From: Actinomycetes bacterium
Lineage (GTDB): Bacteria > Actinomycetota > Thermoleophilia > Gaiellales > Gaiellaceae
Direction of reading: 5' to 3'
Length of the DNA stretch: 36,264 nt
Assembly: GCA_026708005.1 (NCBI GenBank)
Contig: JAPOVR010000163.1
Location: forward strand, 1-36,264
A program made the translations under genes and the position numbers. Positions within the stretch are counted from its first letter, which is position 1, and every line of letters starts with the position of its first letter. Positions 8,003-17,349 of the stretch are shown here, in pieces. The notes beneath the pieces are model-generated. The model worked only from the letters and a program-made list of their open reading frames with translations, ran no database searches and was not told where the DNA came from.

Positions 8003-9856
8003 TCACCCGAGCGCGGAGCGGTAGCGGCCGAGCGCGATCAGCGGCCACAAGATGCGGTACAGGTGGTAACGGATTAGAAAGGCGCGCGGGAAACCCGTGC
8101 CCGTAAACTCGACCTCGTCCCAGTCGCCGTCGGGGCGCTGCGTCTCGCAGAGCCACGCAGCGGCGCGCTCCGCGGCAGCCGATCGTGCGGCACCCCCCGC
8201 GACCAGCCCCATCAGCCCCCAGGCTGTCTGACTCGCCGTGGAAAACCCGTAGCCACGCCATGCGCTTCCCTCAGGCTCGTCGTTGTACGAGCGGCAGTCC
8301 TCGCCGAAGCCTCCGTCAGCGTTCTGATGCGCTTCGAGCCAGGCGACAGCCCGCCGAACAACCGGATGATCTCCTTGGAAGCCGACGGCCTTGAGTGCCG
8401 GCAGAGACGCGCCGACGCCGTAGACGTAGTTGACACCCCACCGTCCGAACCACGAGCCGTCGCGCTCTTGCACGTCAACGATGTAGCGAACGCCACGCGC
8501 AACCGTATCGCGGTAGGCCGGCATCCCGGCAAGCAGCTCGATCGCGTGCGCGCTCACGTCGACGCTTGGTGGATCGATGACAAAGCCGAAATCACAGAAC
8601 GGGATCCCGTGGAGCCACTCGGCGTCATTGTCAACATCGAAGGCCCCCCAGCCGCCGTTCGCGCTCTGCATTGCAACAATCCACTCGCAGGCTCGTTTGA
8701 CGGCGTCCTCGCCGATGCCGAGCTCCCGAAGTGCGAGACCAACGATCGCCGCATCGTCGACATCGGGGTAGAGGTCGTTGTCGTACTCGAACGCCCAGCC
8801 GCCTGCGGGCGCTCCGGGAAGGCGCATCGCCCAGTCGCCCCGAGCCCGAACCTCCTCCGCGACCAGCCACTCGCCAGCCCGCACGAGCGCGGGCTCGCTG
8901 GCCGAGACGCCGGCCGCGCGCAGACCGATGATCGCAAGCGCCGTGTCCCACACGGGTGACTGGCATGCCTCTGGACGGCGTCTGTTCTCGACGTCGAGCA
9001 AGAATCGCTTCCAGCCATCGATGCCCCGTCGCACGTACGGCGAGTCGAGACCGTGTCCGCGAACGATGAGCGCGATCACCGACCAGACCCACGGCGGCTG
9101 AATCCCGCCCCACGAGCCGTCGAGCTCCTGTCGATCGATGATCCACCGCTCCGCCAAGGCAAGTGCCTTCGCCCGGCCGGGCTGTATCGGGCTGCGCGCA
9201 TAGAGCCTGAGCAGCCCCTCGGCATCGTCCCACAACGAGCTGCGAGCGCGGGGGGCAGGGCCAAGATCGAGCTCGACGATGGTCCGATCCGCTGGAATCG
9301 GACGCACCGGCTGCTCGTGCATGACAACCACCAGCGCAACGATCGTCTGCCGAGCCCAGCAGGCGAAGGTGTAGAGCGAGAGCGGCGCCTCTGGCCCGAG
9401 AAGCACGAGCTCAGGTGGCAGCACCGGCACATCCTGCCAGTCCCACATGCCGAGCAGCGAAAACCAGATACGGGTGAAGACCCGAGCCGAGCCGATACCG
9501 CCAGCTTCCTCGCAGAACTGTCTCGCAGACGCCAGCCGCTCGTCATCCGCGCCGAGGCCTGCCAACCTCAGCGCTGCGTAGGCTTCGATGGTCGCTGACA
9601 GGTCCGGCTCGCCCCCGTGGTAGATCGTCCAGAGGCCATCGGCACATTGGCGGGCAAGCAGCTCGGCGGCGACGCGCTCGGTCGTCTCCTCGTCTCGCAA
9701 CCCGAGAAACTCGAGGAAGAACAGGTGCTGCGCCGTGATCGTTACGTTCGACTCGAGCTCGCCAGCCCACCAGCCGCCCGGCTTCTGCAGCGACAGCAGC
9801 CGCTCGGCACCCTGCTCGACGCTCCGATCGACAGGAGAGACCGCCCGCACACTCAC
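8003..9856 (-). CDS. shc: squalene-hopene cyclase
   Basis: About 617 aa from the GTG at 9856. A GTG at 9850 would fit equally well, and an ATG at 9982 would add 42 poorly conserved residues. The enzyme cyclises squalene to hopene/hopanol at the membrane. The catalytic acid motif DVDD (365-368) is intact, and at least seven QW-type repeats (Q-x2/3-G-x-W/F) are visible, such as QKPGGWW, QCADGLW, QELDGSWGG, QSANGGWG, QERDGSW, QNADGGFG and QRPDGDW. The plant/bacterial GYGFS and GTGFPRAFLIRYHLY stretches near the C-terminus are present. It heads the shc-hpnA-hpnH-hpnG-ispH unit. The squalene-making genes hpnCDE lie upstream on the same strand but are separated by inserted DNA. Confidence 0.95.
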   Translation of the reverse strand: MSVRAVSPVDRSVEQGAERLLSLQKPGGWWAGELESNVTITAQHLFFLEFLGLRDEETTERVAAELLARQCADGLWTIYHGGEPDLSATIEAYAALRLAGLGADDERLASARQFCEEAGGIGSARVFTRIWFSLLGMWDWQDVPVLPPELVLLGPEAPLSLYTFACWARQTIVALVVVMHEQPVRPIPADRTIVELDLGPAPRARSSLWDDAEGLLRLYARSPIQPGRAKALALAERWIIDRQELDGSWGGIQPPWVWSVIALIVRGHGLDSPYVRRGIDGWKRFLLDVENRRRPEACQSPVWDTALAIIGLRAAGVSASEPALVRAGEWLVAEEVRARGDWAMRLPGAPAGGWAFEYDNDLYPDVDDAAIVGLALRELGIGEDAVKRACEWIVAMQSANGGWGAFDVDNDAEWLHGIPFCDFGFVIDPPSVDVSAHAIELLAGMPAYRDTVARGVRYIVDVQERDGSWFGRWGVNYVYGVGASLPALKAVGFQGDHPVVRRAVAWLEAHQNADGGFGEDCRSYNDEPEGSAWRGYGFSTASQTAWGLMGLVAGGAARSAAAERAAAWLCETQRPDGDWDEVEFTGTGFPRAFLIRYHLYRILWPLIALGRYRSALG

Positions 9857-10249
9857 TGCGCTGGCAACCGCCTCGACAAGTAGGGAGCAAGAGACGTCTT
9901 CACTAAACGCTCCGAGACAGGCGGTTCGTGAGCTCCTGCAGGCGACACGGCGTCCTAGCTTAGCGCTTCCACATTCCGACATGAAACTTGCCCCGTCCGC
10001 TCGAACTCCCGCGGCGGCCGCCTGCCCGAGGCGCGTTCTCGGTGGTCGGGGTGGCCGGCTCCGCCTCCCAGGCGCTGCGGAAGCAGGGGAAGGGCCCGTC
10101 GCCAACGTGGGTCACCCGGCAGTCCGCGGACCGGTCTCCATTCCGATCGAGTCTTGAGCCGGTGGACGTCCCGGCCGTAACCGCCGAGGCAGTCGTCAGG
10201 GGATGGCACGGCAGCTGTTGTGGCCAGCTGCCGGTGAAGGACAGCAGCG
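9857..10249. other. upstream region of shc, no gene recognised
   Basis: GC-rich DNA between the shc start and the group II intron-like sequence. Frames on the minus strand remain open but show no family features. The junction between native sequence and inserted sequence must lie somewhere in or just beyond this stretch; I cannot place it by eye. No promoter with a convincing spacing to an in-frame shc start is visible. Confidence 0.4.
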
Positions 10250-10913
10250 CTTCTGTGCTGGCTCTTGGAGGACTGAGTTGTCGTCGGCCGCTGGTAGCGC
10301 TCGCGGCGACTTGGTGCGGGCATGGTAGAGCGTCCGGCGCAGGGCACGGGCAAGTTTCCCCGGCGGTGCGCGTGGTCGCAGATAGACATCTGCCGACCCG
10401 TGCTCTGGCGGCGGATGCGGCGTCGTGGACTCGCCTGGCAGGCGACTGCCCGCCAATCAGCCGCAGGTGCACCCTCAGCTTCCAGCGGTCCCCCACCCCG
10501 ATCCACGCTCTCGAGCAACGTGATTTCCACCGATGCCCGATCTGCGGTACCCCGTGGTCCCGCTGACGTCCATCCAGATTTCCCCCTGTCCGCCCTTGGT
10601 ATCCAGCGAGCTGGACCGCCCTCCTCGCTCTTCAACCCAGCGTCGGTGGTGGTTGCCGCCGGACACATCCCGCAAGACCACCTCTCCGAGTATGTCCCTG
10701 CCGACCGAGCGGCTCGCACGCCCGTTGCCCGCCCTCAAACCCGGGGATTACACCCTGACAAGACGTTCCCACGTCACGGGGGCCCTGCGTCGCCCCATTT
10801 TACATCCCCGCACCGCCTCGGCGCTCTTGCCTTCCCCACAGCAAAGCGTCCGCAAGCTCTCCTCTCGCGTTTCTGCAAGCTCCCTGCCGACCCCAGGCTG
10901 CGCCACGGCGCAC
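10250..10913 (-). mobile_element. group II intron fragment, 5' part (domain I), RT gene missing
   Basis: Read on the minus strand, this begins at 10913 with GTGCGCC, the form of a group II intron 5' end. It then contains strings I recognise from domain I of bacterial introns: ACTCGGAGAGGTGG, GGGATGTGTCCGG, GCTGGGTTGAAGAGCGAGG and GGATACC-AAGGCGGACAGGGG-type sequence, between about 10700 and 10560. It starts 27 bp downstream of the MpaB pseudogene stop on the same strand. No intact reverse transcriptase/maturase frame follows and I see no domain V hairpin, so it is truncated. The 3' limit given is a guess. Recognition is from memory of related introns, not a search. Confidence 0.55.
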
Positions 10914-10939
10914 TGAGAGATACGCTGCTGTGACGGCGC

Positions 10940-12117
10940 TTAGACATCCCGCTTGATCGCTTTCTCTGAGAAGACATGATCAGGCAACTGCCATTCAATG
11001 CCTGCTTCATCGAAGTAAGAAGCCTCAAGATTGATGGTGAAACTGGAGAAATAAGAGCTTGCCTTACCTTGGCGCCAATTCTTTGCATGACTCGACTGCC
11101 TTACTGTTGCATTCTAAACAATCTCAGGATTCCAACTGTCCATCCCTTCGGGTATCTCAACTCATTAGCAAGCAAATCTCTGATCCGTGCACGTAAGATT
11201 TTAAACACGTATTCTACAGGATTCCGACGGAACAGTCCTTCTTTGATTCCTATCATCAGTGGGGCGGAGTTAATTAGTAAGTATGCCGTCGATATCGGCT
11301 CTAAATCAGAGGCAGGCTCACATCTCTTGCCAGTTTGAATAGCCTCCAATCTTCTGCTTCATTCCGGTACAGTATCGTCTCGGGGATGCCCATCAGATGG
11401 TCTGCGTAGCGCCAGACGGACATACAGCTTTCCCCTTCTGCGCCACTGTAGGTACCGCCCAGGCGCTTCGAGTGGTACAGGACTCTTGTCGGAAAACACG
11501 GTAATTGAAAAGCTGAGATGTGCTGAGCTAATGGGCGTGCCCCACGCCTCAGTGTCCCATTCATCAGAGTTTTCAAGGAATATCGAATCTGTGCATAAAC
11601 CAATCGGATACGCACAGACAGTCTCCAGCCATCACCGATTCTCTCTAGACCGCCGGGTAAGATAGATTTCGACCATGTGGCAATTGTTCTGTCTAAGGCG
11701 CCTCACACCCTGGTCGCAGAACCTACTGGTTATGAAGAAGGACTTGCTAATATTAGTAGAAACAACTTCTATCAAAATCCTCCCGACAAATGCACCAAGA
11801 ATCAATCGCGAATTCCGGTGAAGCATCCGTATTCCTGAAGCGAAAGAGAAAACATCTACCCGATCGGGAGCATTCGCCATTTCTTGAAAGAAACCACGTA
11901 CGACAGCGGATGCGTCTCGAAGGGCACTCTCGTTCTGATCAATGCCGGCTTCGATGAAGCGCACCACTTGCTCTGGTCTCAAGGAGTTGAGATATTCAAT
12001 CAGCTGATCGGCCTGGAGGCCTCCAATGTGCATATGCGCGATGTACTTGAACGCCATGTCCGGCTCAATAGTGTGAGCGATCCCGTAGCCGGATAGGTAG
12101 TCGGTTGGGATCTTCAT
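10940..12117 (-). pseudogene. frameshifted MpaB-like oxygenase (DUF2236)
   Basis: The pieces line up as one protein of about 390 aa. From ATG 12117: MKIPTDYLSGYGIAHT ... GAFVGRILIEVVSTNISKSFF ... DQGVRRLRQNNCHMVEIYL (to about 11650). Then RIRLVYAQIR (from 11615), SDEWDTEAWGTPISSAHL in another frame (about 11570-11490), GESCMSVWRYADHLMGIPETIL (to about 11345), CEPASDLEPISTAYLLINSAPL ... RYPKGWTVGILRLFRMQQ (to about 11104), and finally SYFDEAGIEWQLPDHVFSEK to a TAA at 10940. At least five frame changes separate them. Intact relatives are heme-dependent oxygenases of the MpaB/latex-clearing-protein type. Base composition is clearly lower in GC than the hopanoid genes on both sides. A dead gene is most likely; poor consensus sequence is the alternative. 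Confidence 0.85.
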
Positions 12118-12326
12118 CGGGTGCAGTTGCAGGAACGTAATTTCGCTGTTTCGCCATCACCCTGTGGAAATAAGAGGGGACAGCCAGGCCCGCTGGCATT
12201 CCCAAAAAAAAGCAAGAACCCGGAAGCCACAGAGATGCTAGCTCAGGGCCAGGAGCGGGAAAGAGGAGCCAGTTTGATCCTTTGCCATAACCTGGCAAGC
12301 AATGGCGAAGCGTGGTTGCAGACCCT
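12118..12326. other. short gap between MMPL gene and MpaB pseudogene
   Basis: About 210 bp with no gene, including an A8 run near 12207-12214. On the minus strand this is the spacer downstream of the MMPL transporter and upstream of the MpaB pseudogene. Nothing else recognised. Confidence 0.5.
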
Positions 12327-14519
12327 TCATGCTCTGGTTGTTCTTTCCTCGACCGGCTCTACTCGTACATCAGGCAGCCAAGACAGCCAGGATGGCAGAT
12401 ACCAGTTCCGCTGGCCCAGCAATTTCATGGAGGCGGGGACCAGGACCGACCGGATCAGGGTTGCATCTAAAAATATTGCGACGGCTAAGCCGAAGCCCAC
12501 CTGCTGGTTGATGAGGGTCTCCCCCGAAGCGAATGCGCCGAACACCGCAACCATTATGAAGGCAGCGCCGGTGATGAGCTTCGCGCTCGCCCGTAGTCCA
12601 AAGGCAACCGCTTCGGTGTTATCTCCGGTCTGGTCGTAACGTTCGCGGATGCGGCTCAGCAGGAAGACGTGGTAGTCCATGGACAGCCCAAACAGGATGG
12701 AGAAGAGGAACAGAGGAATCCACGCGTCAATGACTTCCGCGTGCTGGAAGCCCAGCAGGTCGGTGGCTACCCCCTTCTGGAAGACGATGACCATCAGGCC
12801 GTATGTGGTGCCGACGGAGAGGAGATTCAACGCGACGGCTTTGACTGGGATGACTATCGACCGGAAGACCAGCAGCAATACCAGGAAGCTGGAGCCGAGC
12901 ACAAAGGTGAACACGAAGGGCGTGTACGTGCTAACGATGGAGGACACGTCGGCTGAGGCTGCTGTCTCGCCGCCGACCCAGACGGTGGCTGCCACGTCGG
13001 TGAAGGCGGCGGGGACGTACTCCTCACGGATTGTGGTCACGATATCCACCGCCTCCTGGCTACGAGGCGCCCCGGGGATGGCGATCGCCAGCAGCGCAAC
13101 GTCTCCCGAGGGGTTGACAGCCGGTGCTGGAGCGACTTCCAAAGCTTCGTGATCTGCGAGCATGGCCTGGAGCCTTTCGATGGCCTCCTGCACGGGAGGG
13201 CTGGCGAGATCCCCGCTGACGACTACTTCCGTCGGGTTGGTCAACCCAAGCGAAAAATCCTCCTCCACGGCGAAGAAAGCCTCCCGGGTCTGGGTGCCTT
13301 CGGGGAGAGTGTCAACCCCGTTAAGTCCCGTAACGATCTGGAAATAGAACACAGCCGCTGCGACCATCGGTGCTCCGATAGCGATGATGCTGATAAGAGG
13401 GAACCGGGTAGTCACGCGCGTCGAGAACTCCCAGAAGCTCTTGCCAGGCATTTCGGAGCTTACGGTCTTGACCCTGCCGGCAAAGGGAACCGGAAGCCGG
13501 TTTATCCTCGGGCCAAGCAGCGCCAGCATAGCCGGCAGCAAAGTGAGGGCGGCCGCCAAAGCAATCAGAACCACCAAGATCGCGCCAAGGCCAAGAGACT
13601 GGAAAAATGAGAAAGGCACGATTAGCATGCCACAGAGAGCAACGACCACGATGAGGCCGCTGAACAGCACTGTGCGGCCTGCCGTATCGCCAGCCCTTGC
13701 TACCGCTTCCCGCGTCGCCAAACCGCGGTTCAACTCATCCCGAAAGCGGGATATTATAAAAAGCGAATAATCAATTCCCACCGCCAACCCGATCATCGTG
13801 ATCATCAGCGTGACGAAAAAAGCCAACTCCCAGACTTGTCCAATAACGGCCGTTGCTCCCAAGGCAATACCGATGCAAGCAATGGCTAGCCCGATGGGTA
13901 TAAAAGCAGCTACGACAGTGCCGAAGAGCACGAGCAAGATGAGCAGAGCCACCGGGATGCCGATCCGCTCCCCCTGCTCCAGGTCGCTCGTACTAAGCTC
14001 GTTGGTCTCATGAGCGATGCTGGCAAACCCCACCATCAGCACCTCAAAGCCGTTCTCCGCGTTAGCTTCCCTGACAACAGCAAGGATGTCTACCACATTC
14101 TCCACGGACTTTTCGAAGTCTCCGGTCACGATCAGCGACATTAAGGTGCTCTTGCGATCGTCAGATACGAGAGACAGGTCGTTGGTCTGATAGTAGTGGA
14201 AGGCTGAGGTCACCTTTTCTCTTCCTAGCGCAACAATCTTGCCATGCACTGATTCGACCTTTTTGCGGAAAGCGGCGTCATCGACGGTCAGGGATTCCGA
14301 CCGAACGACTACCACTTCCCTCTGGGGTGCAGGGCCCCGGAGGCGGTCTTCTAGCAGAGCGGCGGCCTTGTGTGACTCCGCACCCACTCGTAGCTCAGTG
14401 GTCGTTGCGCTGTCGAGGAAGATCACGTTGAGCGCCAGCGCAATCAACCCAAGCGCGCCCCAAATGCCCATAGTCACAAGCGGTCTTCGCGCACTGACCT
14501 GAGCCAAATATCCTGTCAT
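12327..14519 (-). CDS. MMPL/RND-family membrane transporter
   Basis: 730 aa, intact. Two homologous halves each have one N-terminal membrane helix, a large extracytoplasmic loop (about 40-185 and 395-535) and a cluster of five helices, the usual 12-helix RND/MMPL plan. Family signatures are GLAVGIDYSLFIISRFRDE in the first half and GLSMDYHVFLLSRIRERY in the second, carrying the proton-relay Asp residues. Such proteins export lipids, glycolipids or drugs by proton antiport. It is not the longer HpnN hopanoid transporter type, although it sits inside the hopanoid region. A Shine-Dalgarno-like AAGGTG precedes the ATG by 8 nt, unlike the leaderless starts of its neighbours, and its GC content is visibly lower; both point to foreign origin. 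Confidence 0.92.
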   Translation of the reverse strand: MTGYLAQVSARRPLVTMGIWGALGLIALALNVIFLDSATTTELRVGAESHKAAALLEDRLRGPAPQREVVVVRSESLTVDDAAFRKKVESVHGKIVALGREKVTSAFHYYQTNDLSLVSDDRKSTLMSLIVTGDFEKSVENVVDILAVVREANAENGFEVLMVGFASIAHETNELSTSDLEQGERIGIPVALLILLVLFGTVVAAFIPIGLAIACIGIALGATAVIGQVWELAFFVTLMITMIGLAVGIDYSLFIISRFRDELNRGLATREAVARAGDTAGRTVLFSGLIVVVALCGMLIVPFSFFQSLGLGAILVVLIALAAALTLLPAMLALLGPRINRLPVPFAGRVKTVSSEMPGKSFWEFSTRVTTRFPLISIIAIGAPMVAAAVFYFQIVTGLNGVDTLPEGTQTREAFFAVEEDFSLGLTNPTEVVVSGDLASPPVQEAIERLQAMLADHEALEVAPAPAVNPSGDVALLAIAIPGAPRSQEAVDIVTTIREEYVPAAFTDVAATVWVGGETAASADVSSIVSTYTPFVFTFVLGSSFLVLLLVFRSIVIPVKAVALNLLSVGTTYGLMVIVFQKGVATDLLGFQHAEVIDAWIPLFLFSILFGLSMDYHVFLLSRIRERYDQTGDNTEAVAFGLRASAKLITGAAFIMVAVFGAFASGETLINQQVGFGLAVAIFLDATLIRSVLVPASMKLLGQRNWYLPSWLSWLPDVRVEPVEERTTRA

Positions 14520-14548
14520 GGGTTGGACACCTTCTACCTATGGCACGA

Positions 14549-14571
14549 TAGGATTTCTTAACTGAATCCTA
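14549..14571 (-). promoter_or_regulatory. perfect 7-bp inverted repeat upstream of the MMPL gene
   Basis: TAGGATT-N9-AATCCTA, 30 bp before the ATG at 14519. The size and placement fit the operator of a TetR- or MarR-type regulator, which often control RND/MMPL exporters, but no regulator gene is in the window. Confidence 0.45.
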
Positions 14572-15082
14572 GCATCAAAGTGCTTGACTGAAAAGCGCTT
14601 GTCTGGCCATACCTAACCAGAACCCCTGGACAGAATCCGGTCCCAGCTGGTGGTGTAACTCGTCGGTTTGATCGCTGGCTGCTCTAGGCGTGGTGCGCTG
14701 GTGGGTCTCCCTTTGGCTGGTTGTCTTGTTGTTCGTGATCAAGACGGGTTCCGAGCAGGCGGGCCGGCAGGGTGGCAGCGAGCGGCGAGCGATGCGTCAT
14801 TCTGCTCGATGATAACGCCGACGGCAAGCCCGATCAGGGAGACGGGTTGTGGGGGAAGGGTCCCCGACCAGAGGTTGGTGCGCCGGCCTATCTGGCGGTT
14901 GACCCACCCTGGGCGGTTGGTGATTGGGCGGGCCTTTGCCCTGTGAATCGCCCGGGAACGCAGAGAAGCCGGGCGGATCCGTGCTCGGCCCTCTGCCAGG
15001 CGGCGCCGCAACCCCAACCACCCACCCCGCCCGTCAGAAGCGCCTCGATGGAAGCACCCTCTGGGGTCGCCGAATTCTCCAG
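14572..15082. other. gap with possible remnant of a transposon end
   Basis: No intact gene. The lower-GC inserted DNA gives way to GC-rich sequence at roughly 14630-14680. The string CAGCTGGTGGTGTAACTCG at about 14644-14662 resembles the end of IS256-family elements from actinobacteria, from memory only. A minus-strand frame near 14800 contains IGLAVGV, reminiscent of the MMPL motif, but its surroundings do not support a gene fragment. Confidence 0.3.
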
Positions 15083-16372
15083 CTAGCCGCCGATGTGCGC
15101 AAGGGCCGCGGCTGCGGCAGTCCGCCCGCTGCGCACGGCTCCTTCCATGGTGGCGGGCCAACCTGTCTGCGTCCATGCTCCGGCACGCACGACCCTCCCG
15201 CGGCCGGTCTCGACTCCGGGGCGCAGCGTGGCAGTGCCGGGCCGACCGGCGAACGTCGCACACGGCTCCCTGCTGACACGCGACCACAGTGGCTCCGCTT
15301 CCCCGAGCCGAGCTGTCAGCTCGCCGACCATGAGCTCGACGATGTCCCGGCCGCGCTCTTCCATTAACTCGGGGGCGCCGCTCGAGACAACGGTGAGGTA
15401 CTGACCCCGGTGTGGTTCATGGCCCATCAGTCGGCCACGGTCGAAGATCCAGTGCGCCGGGCTCCCCAGGAGTGCGGCGAGCGGTGGGCCAAGGATCCGC
15501 CGGTCGAGCCACAGGTGGACGCTGACGATCGGTGAGTCTTGAAGTGCCGGTGCCTGCTCACCCAGCAGTGCGGCGCTTTCCTCCGGGGGCACGGCGAGGA
15601 CGACCGCACCGGCGGGAACGCGCTCCCCGCCGCTCAGGCAGAGGCCGCCCGGCTCGAGCGAGCTCACCCGAGCCCGCAGCCGGAGCGTGACCGAGGCACG
15701 TTCGAGCGCCGCCGCGGCCGCCTCGCCGTGCATCGCGCCGAGTGGTGCTCTCGGTATCAACAGGTCGCTGGCTCCCTTCGGCCCCAGAAGGGCTATCTTC
15801 ACAGTGAAAACGCCGAGCGCAGCGCTTGCCTCGTCAGTGCGGAGGTTGAGCGCAGGGCGCATGAAGACGTCCCAGAAGCGATCGATCACACGGTCGGCCT
15901 GGCCGAGCCGGCGTAAGAGATCGCCGAACGTCTCGTGGTCGTGAGCCTCCGGCATGAGGCGGCCGAGTCGCCTGACAACGCGAGCTACCGAGAACCGTTC
16001 ACGCAGGCTGAGGTGCCGATAGCCAAGCAGCTCGGTCAGCCCGGAGCCGATCGTGGCCTGCCGCCGAGCCTCGTCGATGACCGGCATCGACAGCTTGATG
16101 CGGTCAAGCGAGTGAGCCTGGCCAATGCGATCGAGGAAGCGAAGGTACTCGGAGCAGCAGCCGAGCGCGACGTGCTGACCGTTGTCGGGCGGCGGCGATG
16201 GATCGCTGGCTCGCTCGGGCAGCGTCTGCACGGCGCCTCCCAGGGTCGGACGCGCCTCGAACAACGTGGTCACCGCACCGGCGTCGGCAAGATCGAGAGC
16301 TGCCGCCAGACCAGCGAGACCGCCGCCGACGACGACGACCGACGGACTCTTCGCACTGCTCGCTGCGCTCAC
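15083..16372 (-). CDS. hpnE: hydroxysqualene dehydroxylase HpnE
   Basis: 429 aa from the GTG at 16372, which has GAGGG seven bases upstream. FAD-dependent amine-oxidase-fold enzyme that reduces hydroxysqualene to squalene in the HpnC/D/E route. The dinucleotide-binding motif VVVVGGGLAGLAAALDLADAG starts at about residue 12, followed by the second FAD motif (FEARPTLGGAVQ) and NGQHVALGCC. The C-terminal FAD-contact stretch AGAWTQTGWPATMEGAVRSG is present. The first about 10 residues are a Ser/Ala-rich tail. It lies 89 bp after hpnD on the same strand and is the last intact hopanoid gene before the inserted segment that separates it from shc. Confidence 0.93.
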   Translation of the reverse strand: MSAASSAKSPSVVVVGGGLAGLAAALDLADAGAVTTLFEARPTLGGAVQTLPERASDPSPPPDNGQHVALGCCSEYLRFLDRIGQAHSLDRIKLSMPVIDEARRQATIGSGLTELLGYRHLSLRERFSVARVVRRLGRLMPEAHDHETFGDLLRRLGQADRVIDRFWDVFMRPALNLRTDEASAALGVFTVKIALLGPKGASDLLIPRAPLGAMHGEAAAAALERASVTLRLRARVSSLEPGGLCLSGGERVPAGAVVLAVPPEESAALLGEQAPALQDSPIVSVHLWLDRRILGPPLAALLGSPAHWIFDRGRLMGHEPHRGQYLTVVSSGAPELMEERGRDIVELMVGELTARLGEAEPLWSRVSREPCATFAGRPGTATLRPGVETGRGRVVRAGAWTQTGWPATMEGAVRSGRTAAAAALAHIGG

Positions 16373-16461
16373 TCGCCAGCCCTCTAGCCGCAAGCGTAGT
16401 AGGGGTGGCTCCGCGCGCGCCGACCGGGGCGACGGCCCGGACGAACAGCTGCAGCGGACCG

Positions 16462-17349
16462 TTACGCAAGCGGGCCCTGCACGACGCGCGGCGCACGGCC
16501 GGCAAGAGCGCCGATGATCCCGACTCCTGCGACGCGAAGCTTGGCGCCGGTCGAGATCCCAGCGCGGGCAGAGAAGACATCGAAGCCGCACTGCTCGATC
16601 TCATCGAGCAGACCGGAGTAGACACCCGCCAGCGTCCTCACGCACAGCGAGCTACGCGCGTCAAGCAAGTCGAGCAGCCCGAATCCTCCCACGAGATGTG
16701 CTCGAGCCCGATTCGCCTGAAGTTCCATCAGCTCGCGCCAGCCGGCGTCGAGCGTGCCCGCGGCAAGATCCTCCTCAGTCACCCCGTGGTGAGCAAGCTC
16801 ATCCTGAGGAAGGTAGACGCGCCCCATGAGCCAGTCCTCGCGGACATCGCGCATGATGTTGATCTGCTGGAGCGCGATGCCGAGCAACTCAGCGAGCGGA
16901 ACCGCGCGCGTGAGGTCTGTTGGCCCATACACGGCCGTGCAGGCCACACCGACCGCACCCGCGACCCGCAGGCAGTAGGCTCGTAGTTCCGACCAGGTTT
17001 CGTAGCGAGATCGCTCGACGTCCCACTGGGCTCCGTCGAGCAGCGCCAGCAGCGACCCGCGCGGAATGGGGTAACGGACCATCGCATCGCGGAGCGCGAT
17101 CAACACCGGGTCGCCAGCTGGGACGCGTGGCAGGGTGTCAAGCGAGTCCCGTACCACGGCGAGGGCTGCGGCACGAACGGCCGGTGGGTCAGCGCCGTCG
17201 GCGATGTCGTCGACACGGCGTGCGAAGGCATAGAGGGCTGTCAGAGCCTCCCGCTTGGGCCGCGGCAACACCATGATCCCGAGAGCGAAGTTGCGCGCCT
17301 CGCGACGCGTGATCTCTCCGCAGGCTGCGTAGGCGTCCGCAACTCTCAT
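16462..17349 (-). CDS. hpnD: presqualene diphosphate synthase HpnD
   Basis: 295 aa. Squalene/phytoene synthase fold; HpnD joins two farnesyl diphosphates to presqualene diphosphate. The two Mg-binding aspartate motifs are intact: RRVDDIADG (Asp47-Asp51) and NIMRDVREDWLMGRVYLP (Asp168-Asp172). I take the ATG at 17349, whose first bases overlap the hpnC stop (ATGA, 17346-17349), over a start 14 codons upstream. The C-terminal about 30 residues are basic and hydrophobic. Order hpnC-hpnD-hpnE is the standard squalene module of hopanoid producers that lack a one-step squalene synthase. Confidence 0.93.
   Translation of the reverse strand: MRVADAYAACGEITRREARNFALGIMVLPRPKREALTALYAFARRVDDIADGADPPAVRAAALAVVRDSLDTLPRVPAGDPVLIALRDAMVRYPIPRGSLLALLDGAQWDVERSRYETWSELRAYCLRVAGAVGVACTAVYGPTDLTRAVPLAELLGIALQQINIMRDVREDWLMGRVYLPQDELAHHGVTEEDLAAGTLDAGWRELMELQANRARAHLVGGFGLLDLLDARSSLCVRTLAGVYSGLLDEIEQCGFDVFSARAGISTGAKLRVAGVGIIGALAGRAPRVVQGPLA

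Noticed and set aside
9955..10719. 254-codon minus-strand frame upstream of shc
   Set aside because: Composition is not protein-like and its upstream part falls in the intron-like sequence.
12327..14519. HpnN hopanoid transporter
   Set aside because: The protein is a shorter general MMPL type, of different base composition from the hopanoid genes, and has its own promoter and Shine-Dalgarno.
14739..15287. Minus-strand frame with IGLAVGV as an MMPL fragment
   Set aside because: Only seven residues agree and flanking residues are not membrane-like; likely chance.
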